DNA from: Collinsella sp. TF05-9AC
GTDB lineage: Bacteria > Actinomycetota > Coriobacteriia > Coriobacteriales > Coriobacteriaceae
Reading direction: 5' to 3'
NCBI RefSeq assembly: GCF_003438495.1
Contig: NZ_QSSH01000042.1
Location: forward strand, 1-12,175
DNA: 12,175 bases
The translations under genes and the position numbers were made by a program. The notes beneath the pieces were generated by a model, which did not search any database, was not told where the DNA came from, and saw only the letters and a list, made by a program, of their open reading frames with translations. This document shows positions 1 to 6,187 of the stretch, piece by piece. Each line of letters opens with the position of its first letter. Position 1 is the first letter of the stretch.

Positions 1-49
1 GCACATGTACGGATGAATGTGGGAGGTGTTCGGATGAAGTCGATAATCA
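1..49. mobile_element. Possible end of an insertion sequence with multiple terminal repeats
   Basis: The octamer CGGATGAA occurs twice in the same orientation with 20 bp periodicity (11-18 and 31-38), within a larger repeated context. The segment ends ...AATCA at position 49, exactly where the open reading frame of the minus-strand adhesin gene stops in the middle of a domain. Several spaced copies of a short repeat near an end that terminates in CA are typical of IS21-family elements. That family assignment is an inference, because no transposase is in view. Alternatively the segment could be ordinary intergenic DNA beside a gene that ended by a point mutation. Confidence 0.3.
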
Positions 50-1684
50 AGGTGTTTGGGCATCGCGTTTTACAATCTGGAGATGCGTCGACAGAGCGTG
101 GTTGTCCACGATATATTGAAGCTCGGCGTCGTCGGAAATCTGATTTGCCCCGACGGTCCATTCCCCTGCACGTTTAAAACCCTCGGGGACGGTTTCCGGA
201 ACCTCACGAACCGTGTAGCCGGCACGGTCGTATGGGACGGCTCCGTGGACACCGGCGGGTCGCTTGCCTGTGCCGAACCATGCTTCGGGCTGATCTTCGG
301 TGGAGGCAAAGCCATAGATGTTTGTGGTCAGTGTGCCAACAACCTGCTGAGAGCTGTTGCTGACAACCTCAAAGACAACACCACCCGCCGGCTGCTCCAG
401 GCCGGATTGGTCGCTATTGCCGTAATCCTTGAATTTGGAAATCTCAAGGTCAAAAGCAATGGGGATATCGGAAATGCGAGATTCGATCTCGACCACGCCT
501 GAATCGCCGAGCTGGTCGGCTCCAACGGTATAGGTCCAGCTGTCGTTGGATGGCAGGTAGCCCTCGGGGGCTTTTGATTCGTAGATGGTAAAGGTTCCTA
601 AGGGGACATCGGCGAGGGTGGCCCGACCGCTTTCGTCGGTCGTGAGGATTTGCGCCCATCCAGGGGTTGATTGCGACACACACGTGAACTCTGCTCCTGC
701 GAGTGAAGATCCCACCTGGGGGCCGGCATTCGTCGCGGCATCGAGTTTTACGATACGCAGGTTGATGGTGCCGGGCTGTTCATCAATGGCGACCTGTCCA
801 CCGTCATTCCCCGTGGTAAAGGCGATGCGATCACGACGGGGGACATAGCCGGCCGGCGCCTTCGTTTCAACTAGGTAGTATGCCGTGTTGGGCAGAAGTG
901 TTGCTTGCGCCCGACCGTTGCTGTCCATCTGGACGGTGCCGACATGCGCGCCGCTGGCGCTCTCAAAAATATCGAATGTTGCCCCGTCAAACTGATAAGT
1001 ATTGTTTCCGCTGGTAATGGCGGCGTTTGCAGACTGTTTTTTGAAGGAAACAGAGACCGCCGGCAGTACATAGAGCATGTCTTGACGTTTGCTGCCGCCC
1101 GATACGGCTCCTAGATAGCGCCGCGCGCGGTGCGGAGCGGCTTTGATGCTTCCTGATTTTGCGTTGTCGTGGAGCCACCGCGCAGCCGCCACGACTTCAT
1201 TGTCGGCGGTAAAGTGCCCGCTCTTGGTTTTGCCCTGAGCGGTCGTGTAGGAATAGGTACCGTCGACATGGGTAGTGCCGTTGAGCATCCATACGGCAAG
1301 CTGGGTTGCGGCGCGGGCGCGATCGGGTGAAAGATGGTAACCGCCAAACGACGTGACGGTAGGATATCCGTGACAAACGATTGCCGCGAACTCGTCGTCG
1401 AGCCACACCCAGCCTTGATCAAAGTTGAGCCATGGGCCGCCCGGCTTGGTGGGGCCGGGGCGCTCCTGGTTCATGCAGTAGGCAATCGAGGCGTCTTGAG
1501 CTTCATACTTGCCGATGAAGAAGGGCCCACAATCATCGCTAATAGTGCGGAAGCCGAGTTGGTCGTAGCCATCGACGGCAAATGCGGCTCTCGGTGCCAG
1601 GCAGCCGAAAAGCAGGAAGAGGAGCAGGAGCAGCGGACCTGTTGCGATTGCGCTGTGGACAGAGTGCGTGGGTGTGTTGGACAT
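47..1684 (-). CDS. Thioester-domain (TQXA) SpaA/Cna-B surface adhesin, truncated at the C-terminus
   Basis: This 545-residue protein is a secreted, multidomain surface adhesin. Residues 1-37 form a signal peptide with a leucine-rich core and likely cleavage after AFA. Residues about 50-200 form a thioester domain: Cys70 (AYC) and Gln128 in ATQLAVW are the expected pair for a Cys-Gln thioester, which in this family can bond covalently to host amines. Three SpaA/Cna-B-like beta domains follow (about 210-300, 307-402 and 411-530), with ETKAPAGY, ESKAPEGY and REVPETVPEGF marking the usual conserved Glu region. Residues 533-545 (LQIVKRDAQT) begin a fourth such domain, which ends abruptly at a stop. 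There is no LPxTG motif, membrane helix or positive tail, so as it stands the product would be released rather than wall-anchored. The start ATG has a good ribosome site, AAGGAG (1690-1695), five bases upstream. The family assignment is firm; whether the product works is doubtful. Confidence 0.85.
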   Translation of the reverse strand: MSNTPTHSVHSAIATGPLLLLLFLLFGCLAPRAAFAVDGYDQLGFRTISDDCGPFFIGKYEAQDASIAYCMNQERPGPTKPGGPWLNFDQGWVWLDDEFAAIVCHGYPTVTSFGGYHLSPDRARAATQLAVWMLNGTTHVDGTYSYTTAQGKTKSGHFTADNEVVAAARWLHDNAKSGSIKAAPHRARRYLGAVSGGSKRQDMLYVLPAVSVSFKKQSANAAITSGNNTYQFDGATFDIFESASGAHVGTVQMDSNGRAQATLLPNTAYYLVETKAPAGYVPRRDRIAFTTGNDGGQVAIDEQPGTINLRIVKLDAATNAGPQVGSSLAGAEFTCVSQSTPGWAQILTTDESGRATLADVPLGTFTIYESKAPEGYLPSNDSWTYTVGADQLGDSGVVEIESRISDIPIAFDLEISKFKDYGNSDQSGLEQPAGGVVFEVVSNSSQQVVGTLTTNIYGFASTEDQPEAWFGTGKRPAGVHGAVPYDRAGYTVREVPETVPEGFKRAGEWTVGANQISDDAELQYIVDNHALSTHLQIVKRDAQTP

Positions 1685-1938
1685 GGCTGCTCCTTATCCC
1701 TCGTGCGCCGCATGGGGAGGCTGCGACGCGTAGGATGAGGCTACCCCCGAGGTTCATGCGGGTAAGTACCGGAGCCTGACCAAAAGCTTGCCCAATTCCT
1801 GACAAATTGAGCTCAAATACAACAATCAAGCAAAAGCGCAGGTAGAAGATAGGGAGAACAGGAGGTCAAAGGTCCTCATCTCCACAATTGACGCGATTTT
1901 CAAACGAATCTCCACAGCTAAAACAAGCATCGCCACCC
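1685..1938. other. Divergent intergenic region between the adhesin gene and tRNA-Gly
   Basis: About 250 bases without a convincing gene. The adhesin's ribosome site is at 1690-1695. A perfect 10-bp palindrome, TTGAGCTCAA (1807-1816), sits about 125 bases upstream of the adhesin start and could be an operator, but no regulator can be named. The nonamer ATCTCCACA occurs twice, about 30 bases apart, near 1880 and 1910. No convincing sigma-70 promoter for the minus strand was found. Confidence 0.35.
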
Positions 1939-1968
1939 TTGTATCGAACAAGACAACCGCGTTATACT
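1939..1968 (+). promoter_or_regulatory. Probable promoter of tRNA-Gly
   Basis: TTGTAT (1939-1944) and TATACT (1963-1968) are separated by 18 bases and lie 13 bases upstream of the tRNA 5' end, the expected position. The -10 element is good; the -35 element is moderate. Confidence 0.5.
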
Positions 1969-1981
1969 AGCCAACACACAA

Positions 1982-2056
1982 GCGGGCATCGCCAAGTGGT
2001 AAGGCATCAGCTTCCCAAGCTGACACTCGCGGGTTCGAGTCCCGTTGCCCGCTCCA
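1982..2056 (+). tRNA. tRNA-Gly (anticodon CCC)
   Basis: A full cloverleaf is readable. The acceptor stem pairs GCGGGCA with TGCCCGC. The D-stem is GCC/GGC. The anticodon stem pairs TCAGC with GCTGA around the loop TTCCCAA, giving anticodon CCC, which reads GGG. The T-arm has stem GCGGG/CCCGT and loop TTCGAGT. The discriminator is T and the CCA end is encoded. A terminator hairpin follows 11 bases downstream, so it appears to be a single-gene transcript. Confidence 0.96.
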
Positions 2057-2067
2057 GTAAAAAGCAC

Positions 2068-2100
2068 AAGCACGGCAGCGTTACGTTGCCGTGCTTTTTA
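2068..2100 (+). terminator. Rho-independent terminator of tRNA-Gly
   Basis: A stem of about 13 bp (AAGCACGGCA... paired with ...TGCCGTGCTT, one G-T wobble) closes on a TTA loop and is followed by a short T run. A-rich bases on the 5' side also suit termination from the opposite strand. Confidence 0.88.
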
Positions 2101-2111
2101 CTACCAAGCGC

Positions 2112-2245
2112 CGGGACTCGAACCCGCCAGGGTGCGAGCGTTAAGCAAACGCGAAGCGTTTGTAGCGAGCAGGCGAAGGCGCCGACAGGCGCCTGAAGCC
2201 GGTGCGTATTTGCGAAGCAAATGCGCGGACGTCCCCATGCTCGCT
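2112..2245 (+). repeat. tRNA-tail-associated hairpin element, copy 1
   Basis: The element starts 11 bases past the tRNA-Gly terminator with a 16-bp perfect inverted copy (2112-2127) of the tRNA-Gly T-arm (2029-2044). Three hairpins follow: stem CAAACGC with a GAA loop (2146-2162); stem AGGCGCC with a GACA loop (2177-2194); and a 10-bp stem with one wobble and a GAA loop (2204-2226). AGCGAGCA (2164-2171) pairs with TGCTCGCT (2238-2245) and would enclose the last two hairpins. The order and spacing match the element at 10856-10984. One forward frame is open through the element, but its composition (arginine-rich, no ribosome site) and the stop in the other copy argue against coding. No function is known to me. 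Confidence 0.6.
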
Positions 2246-2300
2246 CCAATTCCAAAATGTTAGGTTAATGCCTGCTGCCCATACTTGCACCTGCGCACGG

Positions 2301-2306
2301 TACAAT
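2301..2306 (+). promoter_or_regulatory. Possible -10 element for purB
   Basis: TACAAT lies 44 bases upstream of the purB start. No good -35 hexamer is found at 16-18 bases; TTGCAC at 2285-2290 is only 10 bases away, too close. This is a weak call. Confidence 0.28.
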
Positions 2307-2350
2307 GGTTGGGTTACGACCAACGTGCCAATAACCAAAAAGGAGCCGCT

Positions 2351-3697
2351 ATGATCGATCGCTATACCCGCCCGGAGATGGGACACATCTTCTCCCTCGA
2401 GAACAAGTACGCCATTTGGCAGGAAATCGAGGTTCTGGCCTGCGAGGCCCAGGCGGAGCTCGGCAAGATCGGTATTTCCAAAGACGAGGCCCAGTGGATC
2501 CGCGACCATGCCAACTTTGAGAAGGCGAAGGTCGATGAGATCGAGGAAGTCACGCGCCACGACGTCATTGCCTTCCTGACCAACATGAAGGAATACATCG
2601 ATGCCGATGTTCCCGAGGGCGACCCCAAGCCCAGCCGCTGGGTTCACTATGGCATGACCAGCTCGGATCTGGGCGACACGGCCCTGTGCTACCAGCTCAC
2701 CCAGGCCTGCGACCTGATCATCGAGGACGTCAAGAAGCTCGGCGAGATTTGCAAGCGTCGCGCCTTCGAGGAGCGCAACACGCTCTGCGCCGGCCGCACT
2801 CATGGCATCCATGCCGAGCCGATGACCTTTGGCATGAAGTTTGGCTCTTGGGCCTGGGAGCTCAAGCGCGATCTGGACCGTCTTGAGGATGCCCGCAAGA
2901 ACGTTGCCTTTGGTGCCATCTCGGGCGCTGTCGGCACGTACAGCTCCATCGAGCCGTTTGTCGAGGAATATGTCTGCGAGCACCTGGGCCTGGTTCACGA
3001 CCCGCTGTCCACGCAGGTTATTAGCCGCGATCATCACGCCTACCTCGCCGGCGTTCTCGCCACCACCGCGGCCACCTGTGAGCGCATCGCTACCGAGGTT
3101 CGCAATCTGCAGAAGACCGATACACTCGAGGCCGAGGAACCGTTCCGTAAGGGTCAAAAGGGCAGCTCCGCCATGCCGCACAAGCGCAACCCCATCACCA
3201 TGGAGAAGGTCTGCGGCCTGTCGCGCGTCGTGAAGGCCAACGCGCAGGTTGCCTTCGACAACGTCGCCCTGTGGCACGAGCGTGACATTTCGCACTCCTC
3301 TGCCGAGCGCGTCGCCCAGGCCGACAGCTTCATCGCCCTCGACCACATGTTCCAGTGCCTCATTCGCGTTATCGACGGCCTGCAACTGTATCCCGCCCGC
3401 ATGATGGCCAACCTCAATAAGACCCGCGGCCTCATCTTCTCTTCCAAGGTACTGCTCGCCCTCGTCGACACGGGCATCACCCGCGAGGACGCGTACGCCA
3501 TTGTGCAGGAGAACGCTATGGCAACCTGGCACGAGGTACAGGATTGTGTCTCCGGCCCCACCTTTAAGGAGCGTCTCGAGGCCGACCCGCGCTGCACCGT
3601 CAGTCAGGAGAAGCTCGACGAGATCTTTGATCCGTGGGACTTCCTCACCCGTATCGACACGGTCTTTGATCGTCTGGAGCAGCTGAGCTTCGAGTAG
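2351..3697 (+). CDS. purB: Adenylosuccinate lyase PurB
   Basis: PurB acts twice in purine synthesis: it cleaves SAICAR to AICAR plus fumarate, and adenylosuccinate to AMP plus fumarate. The 448-residue protein has the fumarase/aspartase superfamily signature GSSAMPHKRNP at residues 271-281, the flexible loop carrying the catalytic serine. It also has the substrate-binding stretch HYGMTSSDLGDT near residue 100 and GRTHGIHAEPMTFG with His151, the expected catalytic histidine region. Length is normal for the family. The ATG at 2351 is chosen over an upstream in-frame start because AAGGAG (2340-2345) lies five bases before it and homologues begin with a similar MIDRYTRPEMG. It appears to be transcribed alone, between tRNA-Gly and a hairpin at 3724. 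Its pathway partner purC lies 4.2 kb downstream in a separate unit. Confidence 0.97.
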   Translation: MIDRYTRPEMGHIFSLENKYAIWQEIEVLACEAQAELGKIGISKDEAQWIRDHANFEKAKVDEIEEVTRHDVIAFLTNMKEYIDADVPEGDPKPSRWVHYGMTSSDLGDTALCYQLTQACDLIIEDVKKLGEICKRRAFEERNTLCAGRTHGIHAEPMTFGMKFGSWAWELKRDLDRLEDARKNVAFGAISGAVGTYSSIEPFVEEYVCEHLGLVHDPLSTQVISRDHHAYLAGVLATTAATCERIATEVRNLQKTDTLEAEEPFRKGQKGSSAMPHKRNPITMEKVCGLSRVVKANAQVAFDNVALWHERDISHSSAERVAQADSFIALDHMFQCLIRVIDGLQLYPARMMANLNKTRGLIFSSKVLLALVDTGITREDAYAIVQENAMATWHEVQDCVSGPTFKERLEADPRCTVSQEKLDEIFDPWDFLTRIDTVFDRLEQLSFE

Positions 3698-3723
3698 GTT
3701 CGGGCATAACGTTAGCTTTTTAG

Positions 3724-3761
3724 GGCGCTTTGCTGGTAATGTGTGTTGCCGGCAAAGCGCC
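3724..3761 (+). terminator. Strong hairpin after purB, atypical terminator
   Basis: GGCGCTTTGCTGG (3724-3736) pairs with CCGGCAAAGCGCC (3749-3761), a 13-bp stem with one wobble and a 12-base loop. No T run follows on the plus strand, and no suitable run follows on the minus strand; the T run lies upstream of the stem. It sits 26 bases after the purB stop, so termination or 3'-end stabilisation is the likely role. Confidence 0.5.
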
Positions 3762-3764
3762 TCG

Positions 3765-3791
3765 TTGCATTTAGGGAAAGACGGGGATAAT
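3765..3791 (+). promoter_or_regulatory. Possible promoter of the TSCPD/lipoprotein pair
   Basis: TTGCAT (3765-3770) and GATAAT (3786-3791) are separated by 15 bases, shorter than ideal, and lie 34 bases upstream of the next start codon. The -10 overlaps a small inverted repeat (AGAC...GTCT). Confidence 0.3.
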
Positions 3792-3825
3792 AGTCGTCTC
3801 GAATAACATTCTGAGAGGGGATCGC

Positions 3826-4089
3826 ATGATTTCGTTTGATTACAAGCCTCAGGGCGTGTGTGCTCGCAATATTCACCTTGATCTTTCCGATGACGGCAAC
3901 AAGGTGATGGGCGTTGAGTTTACCGGCGGCTGCGACGGCAATCTCAAGGCTATCTCCAAGCTGGTCGAGGGCGCTCCTGCCGATCGCGTAATCGAGGTTC
4001 TCGCCGGTAATACCTGCGGTATGAAAAAGACCTCCTGCGCCGACCAGCTTACACGCGCTATCGAGGCCGCTCGCACCGAGATCGCCTAA
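3826..4089 (+). CDS. TSCPD-domain small protein (TIGR03905-like)
   Basis: An 87-residue protein matching the stand-alone TSCPD family, which resembles the C-terminal domain of B12-dependent class II ribonucleotide reductase and has no firmly established function. The typical cysteine pattern is present: Cys12 (GVCARNI), Cys36 (TGGCDGNL), Cys64 (GNTCGMK) and Cys71 in TSCADQL, the counterpart of the family's TSCPD motif. Such cysteines could bind a metal or take part in redox chemistry; that is inference. The N-terminal half (F-Y-P-x-G-V-C, then NIHLDLSDDG) is also characteristic. A purine-rich ribosome site (GAGAGGGGAT) lies just upstream of the ATG. Its TAA overlaps the next gene's ATG by one base (TAATG), indicating translational coupling with the lipoprotein gene. 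Confidence 0.82.
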   Translation: MISFDYKPQGVCARNIHLDLSDDGNKVMGVEFTGGCDGNLKAISKLVEGAPADRVIEVLAGNTCGMKKTSCADQLTRAIEAARTEIA

Positions 4090-5300
4090 TGGGTATCGCC
4101 GATCACATCAAGAACGGAATATCGCGTCGCGGCTTTGTACTCGGTGGGGCTGCCGCGGGCGCTGCCACGGTGCTTGCCGGATGCTCGAAAAAAACGGGCA
4201 CCAGCGATGATGCCGCCGGCGAGCCGCAGGTTATCAAGGATGATTCCAAAATCATCTCGATTACGGATGAGTACGAGGCAGTCGACATCGATCTTGAGCC
4301 GGCGGCGTCGTGGACGCTGCCTCTGGGTACGCTGCTGTACTACTGCGACGGCGATTACGCCGCGGCAATGATGGCGCCCGCATCGGCACTGCACGCCAAC
4401 ACGCTCGGTGTGCTCAACCTGGGCGATGGCTCGCTTACCACATTAATCGAGGATCCTATCGAGGGCACGGGATATGCATTCTACGATGTCCGTGCCGGCG
4501 ACGGCGTATTCGCGTGGGTTGAGATGAACTTTGCCAATTCATCGTGGAAGCTCTACGCTCAAAATCTGTCGGGCGCTTCGCTCTCTGGCGACGTGGTTGA
4601 GCTCGATCGAGGTGGCAAGGACTACGATCCGCCGCTGTTTACGGCGTTCGGGGCATCAGTCATCTGGTATAAAATGCCTTCGGCAGGCGGCAATAAAACG
4701 AGTAGTGATTCGTTTTGCTATCGTCGCTCGCTTGATGAATCCAAGGCCGAGGTAATTTGGAAATCGACGGGCCGCTTTGCATCGGCCCCGCGCGCGAGCG
4801 ACGGCATTTTGACCATCTCGCCGCGTGTCCGCAACGACGAGGGCGTCTACTACGGCATAACGGCAATCGATCTGACCGACGGCAACAACACCAAACGTGC
4901 CCAGCTAGTCCTTCCCTCGTCAGTCTCGCCTTTCGAGGCCGTATATATGGGCGATACCTTCGTGTTTTCTATCGAGGCGGCCTATAGTGGCGTGGGCAGC
5001 CTGGGCAATATGGGCACATATATCGGTAATGAGGGAGGGCCGTACCTCTTCCTGTCCCGCGAGCCGCTCGCATGTGCGGCTGGCAAGAAGAATAAATACC
5101 TTGTTAAGGTACAGGCGTCGCATTTCCTGATCGACACCTCTGCCAAGACCTATGGCTCGCTGCTGTCGCCCGACCGCGCTTTGGAGTATGGCGATTATCC
5201 AGCTACGGCGGGAAAATCGGACTCATTCCTTACGTACGCCACGGTGCGCAACAGCCAGGGTATACCAGAGACGGTCACTGCACGTCTATTCTCTCTTTAA
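4089..5300 (+). CDS. Tat-exported lipoprotein, possible beta-propeller
   Basis: A 403-residue secreted protein of unknown function. The N-terminus carries a twin-arginine motif SRRGFVL (residues 12-18), then an Ala/Gly-rich core and a lipobox VLAGC with Cys32. The expected route is therefore folded export by Tat followed by lipid anchoring on the outer face of the membrane. A Ser/Asp-rich linker follows. The mature part has repeated strand-like segments such as GDGVFAWVEM, GASVIWYKMP, GVYYGITAIDL, GDTFVFSIEA and SDSFLTYATV, which resemble the blades of a beta-propeller; this is a visual impression only. There is no membrane helix beyond the signal. The ATG overlaps the upstream TSCPD stop codon, so the two are very likely translated together. 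No enzymatic motif was recognised. Confidence 0.75.
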   Translation: MGIADHIKNGISRRGFVLGGAAAGAATVLAGCSKKTGTSDDAAGEPQVIKDDSKIISITDEYEAVDIDLEPAASWTLPLGTLLYYCDGDYAAAMMAPASALHANTLGVLNLGDGSLTTLIEDPIEGTGYAFYDVRAGDGVFAWVEMNFANSSWKLYAQNLSGASLSGDVVELDRGGKDYDPPLFTAFGASVIWYKMPSAGGNKTSSDSFCYRRSLDESKAEVIWKSTGRFASAPRASDGILTISPRVRNDEGVYYGITAIDLTDGNNTKRAQLVLPSSVSPFEAVYMGDTFVFSIEAAYSGVGSLGNMGTYIGNEGGPYLFLSREPLACAAGKKNKYLVKVQASHFLIDTSAKTYGSLLSPDRALEYGDYPATAGKSDSFLTYATVRNSQGIPETVTARLFSL

Positions 5301-5359
5301 GCTTAGAGGGGTTAAAAAGGCGCCAACAGGGGAATAAACGCGTTGTAATTGTGAGTACC

Positions 5360-5398
5360 GCCCGCCGAGCTGCCGCGTCATAGCGGCATCCGGCGGGC
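5360..5398. repeat. Nested inverted repeat between lipoprotein and response regulator genes
   Basis: GCCCGCCG (5360-5367) pairs with CGGCGGGC (5391-5398), and inside it TGCCGC (5371-5376) pairs with GCGGCA (5383-5388) around a six-base loop. No T run follows on either strand, so it is not a textbook intrinsic terminator. It could mark the 3' end of the lipoprotein transcript or act in the 5' region of the regulator mRNA. Confidence 0.5.
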
Positions 5399-5453
5399 TC
5401 AGGTGCGTTAAAATGGGCTTGTTCTTAGCTAATTGAGACAGGGGGGCCGTGTT

Positions 5454-6176
5454 ATGGCTTCAGATGCAAAAAAGATTCTGCTGGTCGAGGATGAGAAGGC
5501 AATCCGTGACGCCGTCGCTGCCTATCTCGAGCGCGAAGGCTACTGGGTTGTGGGCGTCGGCGACGGCCAGTCCGCGATCGAGGAGTTCGAGAAGCATCAG
5601 TTCGACCTGGTCGTGCTCGACCTTATGCTCCCCAAGATTCCCGGCGAGCGCGTTTGCCGCACCATTCGCGATACCTCGGATGTCCCCATCATCATGCTGA
5701 CGGCTAAGGGCGAGATTGAGGACCGTATTATCGGTCTTGAGCTCGGCGCCGACGACTATCTGATTAAGCCGTTCTCGCCGCGCGAGCTCGTCGCCCGCGT
5801 TCGCGCTCTGTTCCGCCGTGCCCATCAGGCCGACGAGCCCGCCGTCGAGGTACTCGACTTCGGCGATCTGGTCATCGATATCTCGGGCCACAAGATCTTG
5901 GTCGAGGGCAAGGAAGTCGATCTGACGGCTTCCGAGTTCAAGCTGCTCACCACGCTTGCCCGCCATCCCGGCCGTGTGTATAACCGCATGGAGCTGGTCG
6001 AGAAAGTGCTCGGGTATGACTTTGAGGGCTATGAGCGCACCATCGATAGCCACGTGAAGAATCTTCGCGCCAAGCTGGGCGATGATCCCAAGAAGCCCAA
6101 GTGGCTCTACACCGTCCATGGTGTCGGCTATCGCTTCGAGGCTCCGGCCAAGACCGATAAGTCGGACGAGAAATAG
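5454..6176 (+). CDS. OmpR/PhoB-family response regulator
   Basis: A 240-residue DNA-binding response regulator. The receiver domain (about 6-120) has the acidic pair Glu12/Asp13, phosphoacceptor Asp56 in VVLDLMLP, Thr83 in MLTAKG and Lys105 in LIKPFSPREL, so the phosphorylation site is complete. The C-terminal winged-helix domain (about 135-232) has the typical stretches LTASEFKLL, GRVYNRMELVEKVLG, RTIDSHVKNLRAKL and VHGVGYRFE. It should be activated by the kinase encoded 11 bases downstream and bind direct repeats in target promoters; the targets are unknown. The ATG at 5454 is chosen because a G-rich ribosome site (AGGGGGG, 5440-5446) precedes it by seven bases. A TTG at 5433 would place that site inside the coding region. 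Confidence 0.95.
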   Translation: MASDAKKILLVEDEKAIRDAVAAYLEREGYWVVGVGDGQSAIEEFEKHQFDLVVLDLMLPKIPGERVCRTIRDTSDVPIIMLTAKGEIEDRIIGLELGADDYLIKPFSPRELVARVRALFRRAHQADEPAVEVLDFGDLVIDISGHKILVEGKEVDLTASEFKLLTTLARHPGRVYNRMELVEKVLGYDFEGYERTIDSHVKNLRAKLGDDPKKPKWLYTVHGVGYRFEAPAKTDKSDEK

Positions 6177-6187
6177 GGAAATCACAT

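Noticed and set aside
11..38. CRISPR-like or coding heptapeptide repeat
   Set aside because: Only two short units are present, with no spacer-repeat regularity and no frame joining them to the adhesin.
2045..2263. Small open frame running from tRNA-Gly through the hairpin element
   Set aside because: It starts inside the tRNA, lacks a ribosome site and reads through a terminator. The corresponding frame in the second element has an in-frame TGA, although AF.AS and LRS(K/R) positions are shared, as expected from conserved hairpin sequence.
2285..2306. TTGCAC and TACAAT as a full purB promoter
   Set aside because: The spacing is only 10 bases, too short for sigma-70 recognition; only the -10 element was kept, as a weak call.
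2141..3532. Long open frame antisense to purB
   Set aside because: purB is certain from its signature motifs. The antisense frame is long only because of GC-rich codon bias, and its sequence shows no family features.
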